From: Ceratorhiza oryzae-sativae
Lineage: Eukaryota; Basidiomycota; Agaricomycetes; Cantharellales; Ceratobasidiaceae
Direction: 5' to 3'
Assembly: GCA_030998015.1 (NCBI GenBank)
Contig: JARWMV010000020.1
Coordinates: 293,772 to 357,771, forward strand
DNA length: 64,000 bases
The notes beneath the pieces are model-generated. The model made no database searches. It saw nothing but the letters and a program-made list of their open reading frames with translations, and was not told where the DNA came from. A program made the translations under genes and the position numbers. How positions within the stretch are numbered: the first letter of the stretch is position 1; the number at the start of each line of letters is the position of its first letter. Shown piece by piece: positions 46,073 through 56,439 of the stretch.

Positions 46073-47149
46073 TCAATTGCACTTGAGAATGCTATTGATC
46101 ACATGCACAACTCTGTTGGAAGCTGGGATGTCAGGATGTATTACTTGAGCCTTGCAGCTTCTGCATTGAACTGACATGATGCCATTCTCAGACACAAGGT
46201 TGACCTGATTTCCCAACTCCATTGTTATCTCAGAAATGAAAGGGAAATCAGCAGTGTAATCAACACTCCCAAATGCAAAATAGTTCTTCATGATTGAGGC
46301 AAGGTCATCATCTGAGATATTGTCCATGTCAACTCCATTGAAAGCTTTGTCAGATGGTGCAAAGAGCTACATCATGCATACAAATCAATATTTGATGTTG
46401 AACAAGATTTGCAAGCTAAGACTTACAGTGATCCTTGTGCCATTGTCCACTTGCTCCAACTGACCAGCCCTCTGCAGGCTTCTGCCAAACTTGGTGAATC
46501 TGTTGGGAGAACTATCAACCAGTGGCTTGCAGAGCAAATTGGAGACTGTGGTCAGGATGGAAAGAACTGTGTCAATGATAAGAATTGCAATACCCTTGAA
46601 CAAGGATGTCTTTGTGACCTTCAAGCTTCTGATTGGCTGGTCAAAGGTGATGATTGGGTCCCACTGCTTGCAACCACCAGAGACAAATTGATTATAAAAC
46701 TGTTCCAGCAAGAGAAGTGTTAGAAAGTAGCAAAGATTTAACCCTGAAAACTAACCTGAACTTGGTTACTTGAAAAGTCATTTCCCCTCTTGCTACCAGG
46801 CTTGACCAGTCCTGGAGAAGTAAAATAAGACTTCCCTGCCAAGCAATTTTGATTTGGAGCCTGACAGGAGATCTGGCTTCCAGGAGTTGCAAAACCATTG
46901 GCAATATTGCCAAACAGGAGATTGTACAAGAACACATTGTTGTCCCCCATGGAAGGGTTGTTAGAATCGAAAGCCTGTGTGTGAACTTCAGTCATTTATT
47001 CACAGATTGCAACCATAGATGTGCAATAGCTATGTGAAAGTAGTGGAAGGATATGTACATTGTTCTCAGGGACTAGTAATGTTACTTGCCCCCCCCTTGA
47101 GTGTGTTGGTGAACAACTGGCTATCTTTCTTGGACAAGAAGTTCTTATA

Positions 47150-48755
47150 CAGTTTGGGACAAAACTGCTTGCAGCAATCAAAGTTCTGACTTTGAATGCT
47201 AATAACTTGAGACCCAGCACATGCAACCACATGTATTTAGCACTGTTTGATACCCTTATATCTCAGCTACAAAATAAATATACATGAAGCATACTTGATC
47301 ACAAAACTGCATACATCTGAGCAAAACAATACAAGATGTGCATCAAGCAGTTTTGTCCCCAAAAATCCAGATATCTGTCCAGAGATATTTAATATGGAAT
47401 CACCTTTCCTTTCCTTTTCAAAACCATAGCCATGCACCTAGGCATGCTTTCTATAAGTTTTTGGCAGTAGTTTTCACCAAATTGGTTCCAGACATCCTGG
47501 ACACAATCCCATAACTCCAGGATCCCTGAAGGTGGGGCTTTGTACTTGCCTAGGTGCCGTTTAAGCTCTGCCCAAAGGTTTTCAATTGGGTTGAGGTCTG
47601 GAGAGTTGGCTGGCCACTCCATTACCTCAATTTTGTGGTCATTGAACCAGTTTAGGCAAACATTTGCCTTATGGGAGCTGGCATTGTCTTGTGGAAAAAT
47701 CACCTCCCCAGGCTCCAATCCCAAGAGCTCAAGGCTTTGTGAAAGCTCATCACCTAAAATCTCCAGGTATAACTCCTTGTTTGAGGTGCACTCCAAACAA
47801 CACCCAAAGCCAGTTCCTGACCATCCCATACAACCCCAAAACATGAGTGATCCTCCACCAAAATTTGCAGTTGGAACAATCTGCCAATCTGTGAGTGTTT
47901 CCCCTTGGCAAGCCCATGTCCAGTGAATCCCATCTGACCCTAACCAATTGATTTTTGTCTCATCTGACCATAATACCTGCTTCCAGTCCTCCATTGTCCA
48001 GTCTTTGTGTGCCTTGGCAAATGCAATCTGATCACAGATCTGCTGTGGGGAATGCCTTGTTTTTTTAGTGCCCTTAACTGGCCTTAAACCTGCCCCCTTC
48101 AGTGCACAATGGACATTTTTACAATGTATGGACTGCCCTGTAAGATTGCAGAGCAATTGGGTGGCCTTGCAGGTGGAGACTGAGTTATGGTTGGTTACAA
48201 GTTGAACAGCATGGCAAATTGCTGTTGGATTCAGCTTGCAAGGACGCCCACCCTTTGATTTGCAGAGGTCTGGGTGATACCTAGCACATATTTTTGCAAT
48301 AGATGCAGATGAAATTGTCAGTCTAGCTTGAATTTGAGAATGTTTATGCCCAGAATCAAGTAGTGAAAACACAGAGTCAATTTGATCCTGAGTGAGTGGG
48401 GGGGGCATGCCTAGATGACTGGTTTGTTATTGATCTCAAGGCTATATGCGCTATATATGCTATACATAGGCTGCCAAAAACGCTGCAGATCACAAGACTG
48501 AGTAGTTTCAAACATGTAAGGAAAACATGCAGATTATGAAACTGGGGACAAAACTGCTCGCATGTACCTTCTGTTTTGTCTTAAGGTTATCCCTGAGACC
48601 ACATGATGAAACATGTTACATATATATTCATTTTGTAGCTCAGATGTATAGCTATCGAACGGTATTAAATACATGCGGTCGCGTGTGCTGAGTCTCAGGC
48701 TATTAGCGTTCAAAGTCAGAACTTCGATCACTGCAAGCAGTTTTGTCCCGAACTG
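47150..48755 (-). mobile_element. Tc1/mariner transposon, 1,606 bp, TA target duplication
   Basis: Ends are CAGTTTGGGACAAAACTGC and the inverse of CAGTTCGGGACAAAACTGC, each next to TA (47,148-47,149 and 48,756-48,757). The inverted repeats are about 150-200 bp. Inside each lies a second copy of the tip in opposite orientation (AGCAGTTTTGTCCCC near 47,347; GGGGACAAAACTGCT near 48,543), an arrangement reminiscent of IR/DR elements. It carries an uninterrupted transposase gene. Confidence 0.85.
47389..48408 (-). CDS. Tc1/mariner DD34E transposase, full length (339 aa)
   Basis: Starts MPPPLTQDQIDSVFSLLDSG. The N-terminal half has two helix-turn-helix regions (HSQIQARLTISSASIAKI; CKATQLLCNLTGQSIHCKNV) that bind the terminal repeats. 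The catalytic triad is complete: WSDETKINW (Asp 1), FPQDNASSHKA (Asp 2) and SPDLNPIENLW (Glu), with 34 residues between Asp 2 and Glu. It ends KRKGKVIPY. The gene is intronless and unbroken although its DNA is nearly CpG-free. It lies antisense to nothing and is on the same strand as the FAS1 gene it disrupts. Possibly still active; not proven. Confidence 0.92.
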   Translation of the reverse strand: MPPPLTQDQIDSVFSLLDSGHKHSQIQARLTISSASIAKICARYHPDLCKSKGGRPCKLNPTAICHAVQLVTNHNSVSTCKATQLLCNLTGQSIHCKNVHCALKGAGLRPVKGTKKTRHSPQQICDQIAFAKAHKDWTMEDWKQVLWSDETKINWLGSDGIHWTWACQGETLTDWQIVPTANFGGGSLMFWGCMGWSGTGFGCCLECTSNKELYLEILGDELSQSLELLGLEPGEVIFPQDNASSHKANVCLNWFNDHKIEVMEWPANSPDLNPIENLWAELKRHLGKYKAPPSGILELWDCVQDVWNQFGENYCQKLIESMPRCMAMVLKRKGKVIPY

Positions 48756-48990
48756 TACAACTTGGATGCCGTAGTCGCGCCGGCATCGTCGAGGGCTTGA
48801 AGGAACTTTGGCACGAAGTCGTCACCTCCACGAGGCTCCAAGGGCGAAGCACTGTCGACATGAGATATGGAGCACAACGCCGAGAAGAGCAGAGTCGAGA
48901 ATATCATGGTGAAGGATAGCAGAAGAGAGGATGGAAGAGTAAGTACAGGACTTTGCTGTCGAAACCTGAAATTGGTATGCTCTTTTTATA

Positions 48991-49452
48991 TCTCCAAGCA
49001 CAGAACCAAGCGCGGTTCAACTGTAGGCGTACGGAGGCAAAGCCGAGCGTGAGGTGACTTACGAACCGGGCAGGGAAGCTGAGACGTAATTGGTGCATAG
49101 GTGGGACGCGAATCAGTGGCAGTAAATTTCAAGCATGCGTCACTGAAAGCTGGTGTCTCTGCCTCCGTGCAATGCGGTTGTAACGAGGCTCATTCGACCG
49201 ATCACTATCCATACCTAGTCTGCGTTTGCCGCTCCCTCAGACAGTTCACCGACCAAAGCCTCGCCTCCAGTAAGACCTTGCTCATCTTACACGCGTTCGA
49301 AGGTAGGGTGGGGTGGAGAATGTGATTTGGATTTATCAGTAGCGCGAAAACCTTGGCTTTTTATGGTTATATGAAATCAGAGCGTGGGGAGTTGACGGGC
49401 GGGCGCTTGAGGAAATCAATGGTCCGCCTTCCACTATGAACTCAACCGCTAC
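48991..49452. other. Intergenic, no gene seen
   Basis: Upstream region of the second FAS1 gene. No coding pattern recognised. Confidence 0.45.
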
Positions 49453-49743
49453 TGTTGAAGCGAATCAAGTTAGAGACGCTCCAAGAGGTACTTAGCGCAG
49501 CGACGAAGCGATTAAGCTGGCTGCAAGGGCAGACAAGTGAGAGAGGAGTGAAACGCTGCTGGAGTTCAAGGCGGCTTGTCTATTGGCTTATAGAGCACAC
49601 AGCGGAGAGGGCGGGGAGATTACATTGGAGTGTATACAGGAGATGTATCTACGAAAGGAGTTAAGATATGAATATCGGAACACAGGCGGAGAGAAAGGCA
49701 TAACATCGATATTACATCGATATGAGTGCGGGTTCGTTCAACA
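49453..49743 (-). mobile_element. Solo LTR of the copia family (TSD GCTAC)
   Basis: Plus-strand ends TGTTGAAGCGAATC...GTTCAACA, 291 bp, so the LTR reads on the minus strand. GCTAC flanks both sides (49,448-49,452 and 49,744-49,748). Confidence 0.85.
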
Positions 49744-49748
49744 GCTAC

Positions 49749-50769
49749 TTTCATATCGTTTTTGATGCCGAATCTATTATATTCATCCCTCTAAGCAGCG
49801 TGAAGAATCCCATGATGTCCAAAATCTGTTGAAATGTCTGAATTTCAGTAAGTAGAGCTTCTGACTTGGCGCTCGGCCGGACCAGAGGACTCGTAATCGG
49901 TCGATGCTTTATCAAGAGTATGGACCGCAGGATAGATATAGGCACATGAATCGTCCTTACTCAGCTCTACTAACCAAATAAAGTAGACATAAGACTTCCC
50001 AGGAGTTTCGGAGCGACTCAAACGCCAGCCCCTGAACTCCAGTAGTGGATAATCAATACAACACTTAACCCACAGTCGAGTCTGAAGCCGGACCGAATTT
50101 TCGGCAGACAGGCGAATAGACCACAAAATGGTTGTAGAAACCACTGCATTTTTTGATAGTCTAGTTTAGGCTTGGGAGAGAAGACATATCATTTGGCTGT
50201 AGCTTCTTGTCAAGTAATCTCATACCCCAACTCGAGTTACTGAGTCTCAGCCGGATAACGTGTTATCTCCATACAAAAGAAGCCCGTTTGGTTCTGGATT
50301 TGAGATGAGGGCCCGACCTTTTGGTGCTCTTAGCCTAGTTGAACTCGTTGGCGAGCAATGATGGAACCCCAAAACTTAGGAACAGACGCCCACTAAAAGT
50401 TCGACCCTAGTTAGGACGATACATGAGCGGTTGAAACATATGCACAAGTCTAGTAAATGGTCTCATATAATATCAATGTTCTGAGGTACCGCCGATTTGG
50501 GTTAGTGAATCCTAAATTGAATCACTCAGACATATCTTTTGGGGCATAGCGAAATTCGAATACAGGCGTCTCCATTGCAGCCAAACCTCGTTGATTGCGC
50601 CAGGAGGCCGCTACTACCAGCCCAGTAAACACGAGGCAGATTTGCGCCTCGAGTTTGGGTTGTGATTCAGGGGCCCACACTTTACGAAAGCTATTCGAGA
50701 GCCTTTATATCCACCTTGGGCGCCCGGGCCTTCGTCTCGCCACCATACGCCCCGCTTTCATACTGCACC
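49749..50769. other. Intergenic, no gene supported
   Basis: About 1 kb before the second membrane-protein gene. It contains a TATA-like CTTTATATCC at about 50,703, about 65 bp before that gene's ATG. Confidence 0.45.
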
Positions 50770-52491
50770 ATGCGGCTACCAGGACTTGAGTACAGCCTCA
50801 CGCATCCCCATCCCAGGGGGCAATTGTTCTTGCTAGCTACCATCGCCATATTCCTCTTCACGCTCCCAGTTATCGTCCTTGTGAACCGTGAGTCTCTTAT
50901 CACTGAGACTTGGTTCGAAAGGTAGTTGACTGGACCTTCAGTTGCGACAGTGGGCTCGGAGCTAGTGCCATCTCTTCAGCCTGTCTATCAGCCCAACGGC
51001 ACATTTCTAAAAGACTGGTGGGGAAACAAGGCGCATTTACCACCGTTTTTGCGCCCCAAGATGCCAGAATGCCAGCCTAAAGATTTGGGTCGGGGTGACA
51101 CCTTCCGGCTATCGGCTTCGCTCTTTGACTACATAGTCATGAGCACATGGGATGACATTAATGGCACTTCAACCAGTGGGGCTCAAAAACAAAAGCGAGC
51201 TGAATATCGTGGAGAATCATTTTCTCGCTGCTATGCCAATACCGCTATGCTGGAGCATAGCCTGACTGACATGACCCAAACAGCCACCGTAGGAAACAAA
51301 TTTGCACTGTTCACGGTCACAAACTGACCAATTTACAGATTGGCGTGTCTTGTCCAGGCTCTGAAGAATCCCGGTTTTTGTGTCGATGGAAACCAAGATA
51401 GGTTTTCGCTCTCGATACTCTAAAGGACTTTGTTGGAACGTACTTTGGCCCTGGCTTGGACTCGATGAACCTCCCCAGCGCCAACTCGACAGGCTATCGA
51501 ACGCTCGTACTGGGAGCGTTGCAAGTAATTTCAACAGACTCTATTGCCATCATGGGGGGAAACCGCCTCTCCAATCCCATTCTCATCCTCAGTTCATCCT
51601 GCGATGTGGACCAAACGACGGGGGAACTGTATCCTCGCACAGGTAATATCGCATACGTCAATGGTACCAGAGAACCATGGCCAGCTGAAGCTGCCATATA
51701 CTCCACGACCTTCTTGAATTTACTCTATGTCGTCACTCAAGCGGTCAACCTCGACCTATTGAAACGTCTAGTGTATGTATAGTACGCTTCGGTAACTTAG
51801 CGTAGTGTATGCGAAGCATAAGAGCTCAGCGAAGTGTATAATACGCAAGTGAGAGGTGAAAGTCGCTGAGTAGAGAGGCGACGCATACATTCAGTTATAT
51901 AGTAAGAAACGGAGAATACAACGCGTGAATAACGGGTGTATCTATCTAATGTATCTACGAATGGAGTTAACATACGAAACTCGGGGTACATGCGGAGAGT
52001 AAGGAACAACGTCGATATAACATCGAACAATATACGGGTCAGTTCAACACGACCTGGGCAGTCGGCTATCTCCAAACATGTTCAGGAATGGCTCAGTTTT
52101 AGGTACTTATGTTCGTCCAAATCTTGCCCCAGCACAATTCAGGTCAGCATGGGTTAGTAATGACACAGAGTCATTCTACTATGGAGCTCTTGATCCTTCA
52201 TACGAGACTTGGGCACAGGCGCTTCTCCAAGGCTGGCCACTTCGACTTGGCAACGCGACTAATCTGCCCCCAGAATCAACCATGGCAGCTGCTTACCTAT
52301 GCCCGATGTATCAAGTCAAGCCACTAAACTCGTTGCTTTCATCAGTTTTCGTGGGCTCTGCAACAATGACTCTGTCGGTTTGGGGGGTTTGGATGTTTCT
52401 CACGGCGTTTGTCGCAAAGCGAATTATGGCACCACGTAAGTACTATTTTGAGCGAATTTATTTTATATCGGAATACTATCCGTGGGTTTAG
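50770..52491 (+). pseudogene. Membrane-anchored protein, paralogue 2, interrupted by a solo LTR
   Basis: Exon 1 (50,770-50,887) gives MRLPGLEYSLTHPHPRGQ plus a transmembrane segment. Exon 2 begins at about 50,940 with ATVGSELVPSLQP and matches paralogue 1 through GRGDTFRLSASLFDY. Two single-base shifts near 51,375 and 51,405 put about 10 codons out of frame (around VSMETKI). At NLDL a 293-bp solo LTR is inserted. The remainder (MFRNGSVL... to SATMTLSVWGVWMFLTAFVA) is intact. The order and introns equal those of paralogue 1, so this is a dead duplicate. Confidence 0.8.
51757..52049 (-). mobile_element. Solo LTR of the copia family (TSD CGACC)
   Basis: 293 bp on the minus strand. CGACC flanks both sides (51,752-51,756 and 52,050-52,054). 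The right end is GTTCAACA; the left terminal TG has mutated to TA (TATTGAAACG). Its insertion into the coding sequence at NLDL is confirmed by the intact paralogue. Confidence 0.85.
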
Positions 52492-52877
52492 TTGTGCAAT
52501 TCCACTGTGAAATATGCGTAAAAAAGAGCGCAGTAGCCAATCAGAGTCGTCTAGAGTAAGGAATTTTACCCACTCTTTCGATAAAAATGATCAATTTTGC
52601 GAATACACCTTTGCAGACAAGGGAAATCAAGCGCTGCTACCCGTAACGATACTTTATCAAACGAAACGAAAGTGTCTGTTCATCCAATAGACGAAGTGCA
52701 GGTGAGGCACCTCTCGTATACGAGTCAATCCACAAGCGGACAGAATTAGATGGGGAGGACCGCTTGCTTTAAGCCAATTTTACAGTCTGGTAGACTTTCG
52801 AAACCAGTGTACAGGCTGAAGAGGTCCTACAAATAAATCATGTTTGCTATGAAATCAATAATCATGGAGATCGATGC
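52492..52877. other. 3' flank of paralogue 2, no gene seen
   Basis: Possible tail-exon remnants of the membrane protein, not resolved. Confidence 0.35.
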
Positions 52878-53425
52878 TTTTTTTTTTATAATCAAGTATT
52901 TTATTGTTGTTCGAGGCAGGGCCTCATGTTTCGACACGACATCGTGTCAAGTAAAACGGTGAACGGGGGGATACATCACTGAGAAGGAGAGGGGGAATCA
53001 TATCGCAAGTCGACTTTCTAGGGCACGGAGAGCCGCGTGGTGAAAGATTAAAGGGGCCTGTGCTACTATGTCTACAGCGCTAGCTCCGAGAACCTATGTG
53101 TATGTCTAATCTATTCAATAACCGCAGGGAAAGCATTCTTATCGGAGGAAAGGAAAGAGAGATTCAGGAATGCACGTCCTCTCGAGGCTAGCGCCTCCTG
53201 CCTCGCACTTTCATGTCAAGGGCATCTGAGGATGTAGTGTGGTACTGTTTCTTCTGCGTTTCCGCGCCCCTTGCAGATCGGCGAGTCTGCGACTTGGATA
53301 TTGTAGAGGTGTCTCTGGAGCTGAGAGTGCCCCGTTATGAGCTGGAAGAGGAGGGTGGAGTGGGGACGGGGAAGGCCGGCCGTGTCGCTGATGAACGTTA
53401 TGAAAGGAACTCACCTAAATCCTAG
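52878..53425 (-). mobile_element. 5'-truncated LINE (non-LTR retrotransposon) 3' end
   Basis: On the minus strand the sequence reads LITGHSQLQRHLYNIQVADS, then PICKGRGNAEETVPHYILRC, the C-terminal Cys/His segment that ends many fungal LINE ORF2 proteins. A stop, a short 3' region and a tail of ten A (plus-strand T run at 52,878-52,887) follow. The 5' side is cut at about 53,425, as is usual for incomplete reverse transcription. A target duplication was not identified. Confidence 0.72.
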
Positions 53426-53535
53426 GTGAGTCAACCCCCTAAAGTTAGGGGGGTCGAGACCCCTAAATCTAGGGGGTCAAACCACCTAATCGAAATGTCA
53501 CAAAAACGGTGAGGATCCTCGCCTAATTATAGGCG
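53409..53535. repeat. Cluster of short perfect hairpins with a CCTAA/TTAGG core
   Basis: Consecutive stems: ACTCACCTA/TAGGTGAGT (53,409-53,431), CCCCCTAA/TTAGGGGG (53,435-53,452), GACCCCTA/TAGGGGGTC with one bulged G (53,458-53,478), a half unit ACCACCTAA (53,490-53,498) and CGCCTA/TAGGCG (53,520-53,535). Units are spaced about 24-27 bp and separated by GTC(A/G)A-like linkers. Arms differ between units but stay complementary. Confidence 0.7.
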
Positions 53536-53655
53536 GTCAGTACGCCCACTACTTTGTGAACGCGTATATGGTTAAAGGTGTCGTCTACCCCTTTTCTTTT
53601 CTTTAGCTGTACTTCTCATATTTTTCTAGCTACGGATTTAGGGGTTCATGGCATC
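53536..53655. other. Spacer, no gene seen
   Basis: Short non-coding stretch between the hairpin cluster and the solo LTR. Confidence 0.4.
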
Positions 53656-53939
53656 TCTCACGCAGGGAGGTTTCACACGAGCTAGATACGAATGTACTTA
53701 GCTCAACTACGAAGGTAGAGAACTATTGTATTTACCGCACCTAGATACGAATGTACTACAAGGGACAGTGAGAACGAGAAATACATGAAGAAAAGAAAGA
53801 GAAAACTGTACCTTAGCTCAGCTACGAAGGTAGAGAACTCAGGAAAGAAAATTTTCACCGGTGTGCGCATAACATCAGAAATGGACAAAAAGATACAAAC
53901 ACACCGCATACATGAACGAATATGATTGTAAATTTAACA
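53656..53939 (-). mobile_element. Solo LTR of the non-canonical family, copy c (TSD GCATC)
   Basis: Plus-strand ends TCTCACGCAGGGAGG...AATTTAACA. GCATC flanks both sides (53,651-53,655 and 53,940-53,944). 284 bp. Confidence 0.82.
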
Positions 53940-53958
53940 GCATCTACATTTACGGGTA

Positions 53959-54238
53959 TGTTGAACGATTCCGTGCATATATCGAGCATATATCGATATT
54001 TTACCTCTTCTTTGTCTCGCGTCCGACATTATGTGTTTTATCTCCGTTTGTACTTTCTTTCTCTTGTATACACGCCAATGTACCGCCTGGATTTATCCGT
54101 TGTATTCTATATAAACGAATGTACAAGTCGCTCGATCGACAGCGACGTTCTCCCCACTCATCTCTAGCGGGCTCAATCCGCTTCGTCTCACTGTGCTAAG
54201 TCATACATTGGAGCGCATTTACTCACTGCGCTTCAACA
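53959..54238 (+). repeat. 5' LTR of the copia element
   Basis: Retains about 23 CpG sites. A TATA-like CTATATAAACG lies at about 54,108. Confidence 0.9.
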
Positions 54239-54252
54239 GGTTATGAGCCCCG
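54239..54252 (+). other. Primer-binding site
   Basis: GGTTATGAGCCCCG directly after the LTR is complementary to the anticodon arm of initiator tRNA-Met (contains CTCATAACC), the half-tRNA priming site known in Ty1/copia elements. Confidence 0.7.
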
Positions 54253-54272
54253 CTCGTTATTGAACTCACCGG

Positions 54273-55847
54273 TTGCCCACCCTGTCGAATCCTCAGTTAT
54301 CTACGCCTGCTCAATTGCCGCGTCTATCGCCTCACTCGTCGCCAACTTCATCGGATCGCCAAGTACAAGATTTCCTCAACGCTACAGGCATTACAGACAA
54401 CTTCGCCAACTTCACACTCAATCCAGCGCCCTTCGACGTTGCGCTACCGCCACTGCCCTCAAACGCGTCCACCCTCGATACTGTCAAACGCGATCTCCAC
54501 GATCAGCTTTACTCGTTACAACTCGGCACCACAGAATACCAATTCACTAGCAATCAACTCAGCCTATACAAAGCACTACTAGGGGCGCATACACAGACAG
54601 GCATCGAACGTCTATCTCTCAACGACCACCTATACCTATTGTCGTTTGCCCAGATCGGCTTACCGTTGCCCACCGAACCCATTGCCCCCGCGCTACCTAT
54701 CGCGCCTGCTCCTTCATCTACTGTCACTGCCGCTGCCACTACTGCTCAGCCTGCTACTATGGCGTCATCATCCAAAGGCACGCCCAACACCCCCATGCTA
54801 GTCATCGCCGACAAGAACTATGCAATTGCCAAGCTCCAAGGCCAGGACGACTATCAAGTCTGGCGCATACAAATGCAAGATATGTTTCAAGAGGTCGATG
54901 TATGGGACATTGTCAGCAGCTCTACCCCTCAACCTAGCGATCCAAACGACCAACCTGCTTGGGACAAAAAGAACACTACCGCACTAGGTGCTTTACATCA
55001 CCGTGTTGACACCAGCCCTATGATCCATGTTGCCTGCGAAACCTCTGTTGCCAACACTTGGGCCATACTTAGGAACCAATACCAGTCCCTAGGCGTCGCT
55101 GCAATGACTATGCTCCAAAACCACTTTACTTTGCTACGCATGAATGAAGGGGACAACTTAGAGGTGCATATAAAGGAGTTACGCAAGATATTTAACAATC
55201 TCAACATTGCGCTCCTCACCGAATCATCAGATCAACTCAAAGAAATTGAATTTGTTTGGCAACTCTTAGTCTCACTGCCTGAATCCTGGCAGGTACTTGT
55301 CTCAGTCATCCCTCAACACCCTGAATCTGGCGATACCAACGGTTCCAAGCTATCTATCAACATTCAATCCTGTCTACTTGCCAAATATCATTGCCAAAAG
55401 TCAGTTGCTAACAAAAAATCCTTCTTCACGCATAATCGCCAAGTCCCCGGGAATTGCCAAGGCACCCCAAATCACCATGTTTCTGCTGTAATCAAGATTA
55501 TATGCCATAATTGTGGCATCCCTGGTCACAAGAAGGCTGACTGCTGTAAACCTGGGGGAGGAGGACATAGAAGCGGTCATACTGCAAACAGCCACCAAGG
55601 ATCTGGCCGAGGCTGTGGTACCATGCACGCTAATACCAGCAGATGCAACAATTGCCGCAACAACATGCATAACAATAGCAACAACAGCAATAACAGCCAG
55701 CGTCGCAACAGCCAAGACAACAGCAACAATGGTGAGTGTGCAAATTTTATATTGTCTTCAGACTTTGCCTACGCTTTTTGTTTCACACACGCTACTACAA
55801 TGCATACACCCAGCTTGAACCAACAATCTTCTCATGCACTGATTACC
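54273..55847 (+). pseudogene. gag: Copia Gag with zinc knuckle, interrupted
   Basis: Open frame with a Pro/Ala-rich N-terminus, then a UBN2-type Gag core (KLQGQDDYQVWRIQMQDMF, LGALHHRVDTSPMIHVACET, IFNNLNIALL) and a CCHC knuckle CHNCGIPGHKKADC near 55,500-55,550, followed by an Asn-rich tail. No clear ATG opens it; the first in-frame Met is at about 54,760. The frame runs into the solo LTR at 55,848. Gag would form the virus-like particle and bind RNA. Confidence 0.8.
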
Positions 55848-56358
55848 TGTCATGGCCTAGACCATGAGCACGATTTTATTATGAATTTTCTATATTTTAT
55901 AAACTCCCTTTTTACAATGTTTTGGACAAGTCCTGTTTATTCAGATATATGCGGTTTATTTACCTTCATGTCACATGACCTTGTTGTTGTTGACTCAATG
56001 TTTGGTGTTACCGGAATGTCCTGTAGTGACGTGGCACTGTTAGCTTCTTATTGGTCCTGGTATTTGATTTGTACTGCCTCAGCCATGAATATATAAGGGA
56101 GAGTCTGAGAGCCTTAAGCCTCAGAACTCGACCTCCTGTCGTATCCCTTCTACTACCTGTGTGACTTACCAGTCCATAGTCCCTGCCCAGTCCTCTTAAG
56201 GACAAGTGCACCTACTTCCCTACCTCCTTGCGTCTTATTGCACCCTCACTGCACGTCCCACCTTAGACGTTGTCAGTAAAGCCTCCGGCATTGCTGCCCA
56301 TAGGCTTGTCATCACCACTTAGGTGTTTGACGTTACTGCTCAGGTCGTAGCTCTGACA
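55848..56358 (+). mobile_element. Solo LTR of the chromovirus family inside the copia element (TSD TTACC)
   Basis: Begins TGTCATGGCCTAGACC and ends GTAGCTCTGACA, 511 bp. TTACC flanks both sides (55,843-55,847 and 56,359-56,363). Homologous to the LTR at 6,144-6,677 in opposite orientation. It shows the copia element was in place first. Confidence 0.92.
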
Positions 56359-56439
56359 TTACCTGAGAACTCCTTACTACTCCGAATCCACCTGCATTCG
56401 AAGATCTACCAACATGCATTCAGCGATATTTTGCCAAAA

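Larger units (their letters stand above)
46073..48907 (-). pseudogene. Second FAS1-pair gene, interrupted by a Tc1 element
   Basis: Exon 4 (46,366-46,073), exon 3 (46,699-46,427) and exon 2 (46,974-46,756) match the intact paralogue in phase and size, without stops. Exon 1 starts at 48,907 (MIFSTLLFSALCSISHVDSA, a signal peptide), is cut after GGCATCCAAGTTG-TA by the Tc1 element, and resumes at 47,147 (KNFLSKKDSQLFTNTLKGG). A run of eight G (about 47,090) carries one base too many, shifting exon 1 before VTLLVPENN. Without the element and the extra base the exon would be 240 nt, as in the paralogue. A TATA box (ATATAAAAAG) lies at about 48,981-48,990. From about 45,600 to 48,430 the DNA is CpG-poor, while the start of exon 1 is CpG-rich. 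Confidence 0.82.

Noticed and set aside
53409..53535. CRISPR-like or interstitial telomere reading of the hairpin cluster
   Set aside because: Units differ in sequence, there are no constant repeats with unique spacers, and TTAGGG words occur only as arms of palindromes.
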